Source of the DNA: CAZXMB01 sp964641715
GTDB lineage: Bacteria > Desulfobacterota > BSN033 > UBA1163
Direction of reading: 5' to 3'
DNA length: 27,662 nucleotides
NCBI GenBank assembly: GCA_964641715.1
Contig: CAZXMB010000012.1
Coordinates: 1-27,662, forward strand
The translations under genes were made by a program, and so were the position numbers. Numbering within the stretch: the first letter of the stretch is position 1; each line of letters starts with the position of its first letter. This document shows, piece after piece, positions 23,265 through 27,662 of the stretch. The notes under the pieces are model-generated. The model was not told where the DNA came from. It saw only the letters and a program-made list of their open reading frames with translations, and searched no databases.

Positions 23265-24128
23265 CTAACCCCTCACTCTATCCTCAATCGCCCAGCCTAT
23301 TCGATGGAAAAAGAGACCTATGAAATAAGTCCGGGGGACTCTCTGCATTACTTTTAAAATTTCCTGGTTTCCCCCTGCATAGGCCAAAAGGAAACGCCAG
23401 CGGTCTGTCCTTGTGATCAGAAGACCGGATCGCTTCCATTTTTCAACGGACCGATTTAGACGGAGGAGGTTTTTCATCTTTTCCCTTTCGGAGAGAGTCT
23501 TTTTACGGTAAGATCGGTCAAAGTCAATAATCAGAACCTGATCTCCAACCACCAGCAAATTTTTCAGCTGAAGGTCGGCATGATAAAAACCGGCCTGATG
23601 AAACTTCCTGAGAAGAAGGCCGGCTGACCGGATGATTTCCCTTTTATGGAGAAGGTGTTCGCGGGAAGGCCTGGGGCCCATCCTCTGAAGATATTGTATC
23701 GGATTAAGGGCACCCGGGACTTCAAGGGTGAGGAGAAAGGGTTGATAAAAAGGCGAGAGGAGGGTGCGGTGAATAGCTGCGATGGGTTCGATTGTCGGGA
23801 TGCCGCAGGAACGAATCTCCTCGGTTAAAGAGAGTTCCCGGAACGATCTCGCACCGAAGAAGAAAAGACTTCCGGTGATGGCCCGTAACCATCCACCGTG
23901 TGAATATTGCCGGATCACCATTCTATTTCCATTTTGAAGGAGGATGGAGGGATGGGGTGTTCTTCCGCTAAAATAATGGGTATTAGAATCGTGTTGATGG
24001 AGGAGGTTTTTTAAATCCCCAACCCCTTGCTGAAGAAAGGTTTCCTTATAATCCTCATGAAGGAGGAGATAGAAGCCCCCTTTTTTTAGCAGGGAGAATG
24101 AAGGCGGGGTTGAAATATTTTTAAACAT
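23265..24128 (-). CDS. Kdo/lipopolysaccharide core kinase-like protein (KdkA/WaaP family)
   Basis: The protein has a small-molecule-kinase fold. The catalytic loop is GFYHADLQLKNLLV (Asp197, Asn202 in the long numbering), the metal-binding Asp214 is in LIIDFDRSYR, and basic RKKTLSEREKMKNLLRLNRS follows, as in Kdo kinases that phosphorylate the LPS inner core. It probably acts at the cytoplasmic face of the inner membrane, and it points to an LPS-bearing outer membrane. I give ATG 24128 (287 aa). A TTG at 24164 extends the frame by 12 codons, but it has no ribosome-binding site and overlaps a possible minus-strand -10 (TAGAAA). The gene is divergent from gatB. Confidence 0.8.
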   Translation of the reverse strand: MFKNISTPPSFSLLKKGGFYLLLHEDYKETFLQQGVGDLKNLLHQHDSNTHYFSGRTPHPSILLQNGNRMVIRQYSHGGWLRAITGSLFFFGARSFRELSLTEEIRSCGIPTIEPIAAIHRTLLSPFYQPFLLTLEVPGALNPIQYLQRMGPRPSREHLLHKREIIRSAGLLLRKFHQAGFYHADLQLKNLLVVGDQVLIIDFDRSYRKKTLSEREKMKNLLRLNRSVEKWKRSGLLITRTDRWRFLLAYAGGNQEILKVMQRVPRTYFIGLFFHRIGWAIEDRVRG

Positions 24129-24173
24129 CAGCGTTAAGGTAAAGGAATCTTTTCTATTTGTCAATTCAGATAT

Positions 24174-24200
24174 TTGACAAGGGGCGGCCTTTATTATAAT
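24174..24200 (+). promoter_or_regulatory. Promoter candidate for gatB
   Basis: A perfect TTGACA (24174-24179) and a perfect TATAAT (24195-24200) lie upstream of gatB, but with a short 15-nt spacer. This predicts weaker or regulated activity despite the consensus boxes. The start codon is 30 bp downstream. Confidence 0.6.
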
Positions 24201-24230
24201 TTTAATAAAATTTCATGAAAGGAGCCCCCT

Positions 24231-25667
24231 GTGGAATACGAACCTGTGATTGGCTTGGAAGTCCATGCTCAACTCCTGACCCGATCAAAGATTTTCTGCG
24301 GTTGTTCCACCTCCTTTGGGGAGGAACCCAACACCCAGACCTGTCCGGTCTGTACCGGACAACCCGGTTCCCTTCCGGTGGTCAATCGTAAGGCGGTTGA
24401 GTTTGCGATCCGGCTGGGACTGGCGACCAACTGCCGGATTGCGCCCTTCAGCCTTTTTGCCCGGAAGAATTATTTTTACCCTGACCTTCCAAAAGGGTAT
24501 CAGATCTCCATGTACGAGTACCCTTTGGCCGAGGAGGGATTCATCGAAATCACTGTCGATGGAAGAAAGAAGAGAATCCAGATCATTCGAATCCATATGG
24601 AAGAGGATGCAGGGAAATTGAAACACGGAGAGACACCGGAGAAGGCTTCCTACAGTTATGTCGATTTTAACCGGACCGGAGTCCCCCTGGTGGAGATCGT
24701 CAGCGGGCCGGACATCCGGTCTCCGCAGGAGGCGGGTGAATATTTGAGAAGACTCCGGGCCATTCTCCAATATCTTGAGATCTGCACGGGGGATATGGAG
24801 AAGGGGACTTTTCGGTGCGATGCCAATGTTTCTGTTCGGCCAAAAGGGCAGAGTGAATTCGGGACAAGAACGGAATTGAAGAACATGAATTCCTTCAGGC
24901 ATGTGGAGAAGGCACTGGAGTATGAGATCAAGCGCCAGATTGCGTTGTTGGAGGATGGAGAGAAAGTGGTTCAGGAGACAAGGCTCTGGGATGTCGAACA
25001 GGGGATCACGATTTCGATGAGGGGAAAAGAGGAGGCTCATGATTATCGTTATTTCCCTGATCCGGATCTTGTTCCTTTAAAAATTGATGGAGGGTGGATT
25101 GAGGAGATACGGAAGAGCCTCCCAGAGCTTCCGGAAAAGAAAAAGGAGAGGTTCGTCAGTCAGTATCAGATTCCTGAATATGATGCGGAGATCCTTACCT
25201 CGACCAGGGCCATGGCCAACTATTTTGAAGAATCTGTTTCTCTATTCCAGGATCCCAAAACCGTAAGTAACTGGATCATGGGAGACCTCCTTCGTGAGTT
25301 AAAACGAGATGAAAGGGAGATTGGTCAGTGCCCGGTAACTCCAAAACATCTCACAGGGATGCTGTCCATGATTCAGGATGGAACGATCAGCGGTAAGATT
25401 GCCAAAGATGTTTTTGAAGAGATGTATCGAACAGGTGAGCGTCCGGAGAACATCGTTCGGGATAAAGGTTGGGTTCAGATTCAGGATGAAACTGAAATTC
25501 TCAGGGCCATTGAAAAAGCAATAGAGGCAAATCCCAGGCAGGTGGACGATTATCGAAAAGGCAAGGAGAAGATCTTCGGATTCTTTGTAGGAGAGGTGAT
25601 GAAGCAGACCAGAGGGAAGGCCAATCCAAAGCTGGTCAACGAATTGCTGAAGAAGAAGTTAAAATAA
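24231..25667 (+). CDS. gatB: Aspartyl/glutamyl-tRNA(Asn/Gln) amidotransferase subunit B
   Basis: The 478-aa GatB subunit binds the misacylated tRNA and activates Glu-tRNA(Gln) or Asp-tRNA(Asn) for transamidation with GatA and GatC. Family marks are GLEVHAQLLTRSKIFCGC (from residue 6), CPVCTGQPGSLPVVN, RKNYFYPDLPKGYQISMYE, HMEEDAGKLKH, DFNRTGVPLVEIVS and TELKNMNSFRHVEKALEYE. The C-terminal YqeY-like tail closes GKANPKLVNELLKKKLK. GTG start (24231) with AAAGGAG upstream. gatA and gatC are not nearby. Confidence 0.97.
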   Translation: MEYEPVIGLEVHAQLLTRSKIFCGCSTSFGEEPNTQTCPVCTGQPGSLPVVNRKAVEFAIRLGLATNCRIAPFSLFARKNYFYPDLPKGYQISMYEYPLAEEGFIEITVDGRKKRIQIIRIHMEEDAGKLKHGETPEKASYSYVDFNRTGVPLVEIVSGPDIRSPQEAGEYLRRLRAILQYLEICTGDMEKGTFRCDANVSVRPKGQSEFGTRTELKNMNSFRHVEKALEYEIKRQIALLEDGEKVVQETRLWDVEQGITISMRGKEEAHDYRYFPDPDLVPLKIDGGWIEEIRKSLPELPEKKKERFVSQYQIPEYDAEILTSTRAMANYFEESVSLFQDPKTVSNWIMGDLLRELKRDEREIGQCPVTPKHLTGMLSMIQDGTISGKIAKDVFEEMYRTGERPENIVRDKGWVQIQDETEILRAIEKAIEANPRQVDDYRKGKEKIFGFFVGEVMKQTRGKANPKLVNELLKKKLK

Positions 25668-25722
25668 CCACCCCAACCGTCATTGAGAGTGGAGCATAGC
25701 ACCCGGGTTTCGGATACGCCTT

Positions 25723-26772
25723 ATGAAATTTAAAACCATTCAATGGAAAAGGGATCGAGTAAGGATTCTTGATCAACGGAAGCTGCCCCTGGAAGTGATC
25801 TATCAGGATTGCCGAAATGCCAATTCTGTCGTCCGGGCCATTCGGACCATGGCCATTCGAGGTGCTCCGGCCATTGGTGTGGCTGCAGGAATGGGAATTG
25901 CTCTGGCCGGCAAAAAGATACGGACTCATCAGCCGGAGATATTTCGTAAGGAGATGGAAAAAGTCTGCTCTGTGATGGGGCAGGCCAGACCCACCGCAGT
26001 TAACCTCTTCTGGGCCATCCACCGGATGGAGAGAGTCCTAAGTGACACTTCTCTTGATGTAAAAAGGATGAGAATTGAATTGGAGAAGGAAGCCCTCAAA
26101 ATTTACAAAGAGGATATTGAAATGAATCGAGCGATCGGAGAAATGGGAAAGAATCTCATTCAGACCGGTTCGGGGATTCTCACCCATTGCAATGCCGGGG
26201 CATTAGCCACGGCCGGATATGGGACCGCTCTGGGAGTGATTTATGCGGCATGGGCAGAAGGAAAAAGATTCCATGTCTATGTGGATGAAACCAGACCCAT
26301 GCTTCAAGGAGCAAGATTAACCGCCTGGGAACTCTGCAAGTCAAAAATCCCGGTCACGGTCCTGACCGACAATATGGCAGGCTGGTTGATAAAACAGGGG
26401 AAAATCGATCTTGTGATTGTCGGTGCAGACCGAATCACAAGAAATGGTGATACGGCAAATAAAATCGGGACTTATTCCCTTTCAGTTCTCGCAAACCATC
26501 ATCACATCCCCTTCTATGTCGCAGCGCCCATTTCCACATTCGATTTTACATTAGCCTCCGGGAAGGATATTCCCATTGAAGAAAGAGAGATCAGGGAGGT
26601 CACCCATTTTCGAGGAAGTTCAATCACTCCAGAAGGGGTAGGGGCATTAAACCCGGCTTTCGATGTGACGCCTCATTCCTTGATTCAGGCCATCATTACA
26701 GAAAAAGGGATTATTCGAAGGCCTTTCAATAAAAATCTTAAAAAAATGTTTACAACTTGGAACTTCCGGTAA
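25723..26772 (+). CDS. mtnA: S-methyl-5-thioribose-1-phosphate isomerase
   Basis: The 349-aa enzyme isomerises methylthioribose-1-phosphate to the ribulose form in methionine salvage. It is a member of the eIF2B-related isomerase family. Visible marks are AIRGAPAIGVAAG (from 44), catalytic Cys156 in LTHCNAGALATAGYGTALG, Asp236 in VGADRITRNGDTANKIGTY, and the PISTFDF block. In some anaerobes the same enzyme serves methylthio-alkane or 5-deoxyribose shunts instead. It follows gatB by 55 bp and precedes the SAM-hydrolysing gene by 5 bp, so it is probably in one operon with the latter. No other salvage gene is in the window. Confidence 0.94.
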   Translation: MKFKTIQWKRDRVRILDQRKLPLEVIYQDCRNANSVVRAIRTMAIRGAPAIGVAAGMGIALAGKKIRTHQPEIFRKEMEKVCSVMGQARPTAVNLFWAIHRMERVLSDTSLDVKRMRIELEKEALKIYKEDIEMNRAIGEMGKNLIQTGSGILTHCNAGALATAGYGTALGVIYAAWAEGKRFHVYVDETRPMLQGARLTAWELCKSKIPVTVLTDNMAGWLIKQGKIDLVIVGADRITRNGDTANKIGTYSLSVLANHHHIPFYVAAPISTFDFTLASGKDIPIEEREIREVTHFRGSSITPEGVGALNPAFDVTPHSLIQAIITEKGIIRRPFNKNLKKMFTTWNFR

Positions 26773-26777
26773 GCCTG

Positions 26778-27572
26778 ATGAGAAAGCCAATCATCACCCT
26801 GCTCACTGATTTTGGAACAAAAGACCATTATGTGGCCTCTATGAAAGGGGTCATTTTAGGTATCAATCCCGGTTGCACCTTGATTGACATCACCCACGAG
26901 GTCCATCCGCAGGATATTATGGAGGGGACCGTCCTTTTAGCCAATACCTTTTCTTATTTTCCAAAAGGGACAATCCATCTCGCGGTCGTTGATCCGGGCG
27001 TGGGGGGAAAAAGGAGGCCCGTTCTTCTTGAAACAAAAAATTATTTCTTTGTGGGTCCTGACAATGGACTCTTCACCCTGGTCGCAAAGAGGGATAGAGT
27101 GAAGCAGGTGATCGGGCTCACGAATAAAAAATATTTTCTTCCTGATATCAGCTCCACCTTCCATGGACGGGACATCTTTGCTCCTGTAGCGGCTCATCTC
27201 TCCCTGGGGATGAGGCCCGGAGCCTTCGGAGAGAAGCTGGATCACTGGAGGAAGCTTAAATTCAGGGAACCGAAGGTCAAGAGACAGAAGCTTTCTGGAG
27301 AAATCATATTCATCGATCGCTTTGGAAACCTCATCAGCAATATTGAACAGGCGAGGTTCAGAAGCTTTATCAAAGGGCAGCCGTTTGTGATAAGGGTAGG
27401 AGATGAAGTAATTTCAGACATTAAAAGAGGGTACTGGGAAGGGGGGAAACAGGAGACCATCGCACTGTTCGGAAGCGGAGGGCATTTGGAGATATCTGTT
27501 CATAAGGGGAACGCCCAAAAGGTATTGAAGGTGAAGAGAGGGGATGCTATTCGGATAAGCATCGAATCGTGA
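26778..27572 (+). CDS. SAM hydroxide adenosyltransferase (DUF62/chlorinase-fluorinase family)
   Basis: The 264-aa protein is of the family that hydrolyses S-adenosylmethionine to adenosine and methionine using water. TLLTDFGTKDHYV (Asp11), VVDPGVGGKRRPV (Asp72 and Arg79), GPDNGLFT and FHGRDIFAPVAAHLS (His129) give the Asp-Arg-His set of the hydrolases. FIDRFGNLISNI marks the C-terminal domain. The loop insertion of true fluorinases is not evident. ATG 26778 starts 5 bp after the mtnA stop; TTG 26757, overlapping mtnA, is a less likely start. The pairing with mtnA suggests disposal or recycling of SAM by-products (inference). Confidence 0.9.
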   Translation: MRKPIITLLTDFGTKDHYVASMKGVILGINPGCTLIDITHEVHPQDIMEGTVLLANTFSYFPKGTIHLAVVDPGVGGKRRPVLLETKNYFFVGPDNGLFTLVAKRDRVKQVIGLTNKKYFLPDISSTFHGRDIFAPVAAHLSLGMRPGAFGEKLDHWRKLKFREPKVKRQKLSGEIIFIDRFGNLISNIEQARFRSFIKGQPFVIRVGDEVISDIKRGYWEGGKQETIALFGSGGHLEISVHKGNAQKVLKVKRGDAIRISIES

Positions 27573-27662
27573 ATAAGTTAAAATGTTAAATTTCAAAGTT
27601 CAAAGGTCAAATGAAATCCAAAATCCAAATGCCCAAAAAGATCATTTGGCATTTGCCTGCCT
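27573..27662. repeat. AT-rich repeat-like spacer at window end
   Basis: The spacer is built from short TTCAAAG/TCCAAA words. It includes an 8-bp perfect inverted repeat, CAAATGCC (27626-27633) and GGCATTTG (27648-27655). The style resembles the palindromic spacer at 16046-16220. It runs off the window, so its extent is unknown. Confidence 0.5.

Noticed and set aside
26778..27572. Fluorinase or chlorinase activity
   Set aside because: The Asp72-Arg79-His129 set matches the SAM hydrolase branch and the fluorinase-type loop is not evident. Halogenation is therefore not supported.

Overview
The window looks like a chromosomal scaffold piece (one 100-N gap at 1991-2090) from a Gram-negative anaerobe, most likely a member of Desulfobacterota (former Deltaproteobacteria, Syntrophia-like) or a close relative. 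This placement is inferred from gene content only. The pointers are a ferredoxin-dependent indolepyruvate oxidoreductase with an F420-hydrogenase-beta-type iron-sulfur partner (strict anaerobe), an LPS-core-type kinase (outer membrane), GatB (indirect Gln/Asn-tRNA synthesis), and a Liv-type transporter placed next to acyl-CoA ligases and a thiolase/DUF35 pair. No phage, transposase, rRNA or CRISPR array is visible.

Layout. 1-1292: a palindromic repeat scrap, a degenerate sensor-kinase-like gene, and a spacer ending in seven tandem 7-bp repeats. 1293-4769: FrhB/FdhB-like protein, iorA and iorB, coupled by a 4-bp overlap and then a 0-bp junction, for oxidative decarboxylation of aryl-pyruvates. 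4815-7935 (minus): a TIM-barrel isomerase/epimerase overlapping by 8 bp a 758-aa transaldolase-like protein, driven by a consensus sigma70-type promoter. This is the least familiar unit in the window. 8075-10948: argS and a stand-alone MEMO1-family protein. 11183-16045: a five-gene branched-chain-amino-acid-type ABC importer with a 14-bp-stem hairpin between the binding-protein and permease genes. 16221-21047: two AMP-binding acyl-CoA ligases (the second lacks key catalytic residues), a thiolase and its DUF35 zinc-ribbon/OB partner. 21374-21974: a nucleotidyltransferase-fold gene overlapping a 47-codon ORF, with a 9-bp perfect inverted repeat over the predicted promoter, arranged like a toxin-antitoxin locus. 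22150-22226: tRNA-Arg(CCG). 22246-23196: a small exported helical protein and an alpha/beta hydrolase. 23265-24128 (minus): KdkA/WaaP-like kinase. 24231-27572: gatB, mtnA and a SAM hydroxide adenosyltransferase.

How it may fit together (inference). The transporter, two ligases, thiolase and DUF35 protein read as an uptake-and-activation island for a carboxylic acid, with thiolytic release of acetyl-CoA or condensation. IorAB supplies aryl-acetyl-CoA and reduced ferredoxin from aromatic amino acids. The last two genes both deal with SAM-derived metabolites. Several spacers carry short heptamer arrays or AT-rich palindromes, which suggests a genome with many small dispersed repeats.

Best candidates for something undescribed: the transaldolase-like/TIM-barrel pair, the ligase with altered P-loop and missing A10 lysine, and the nucleotidyltransferase/small-ORF pair.
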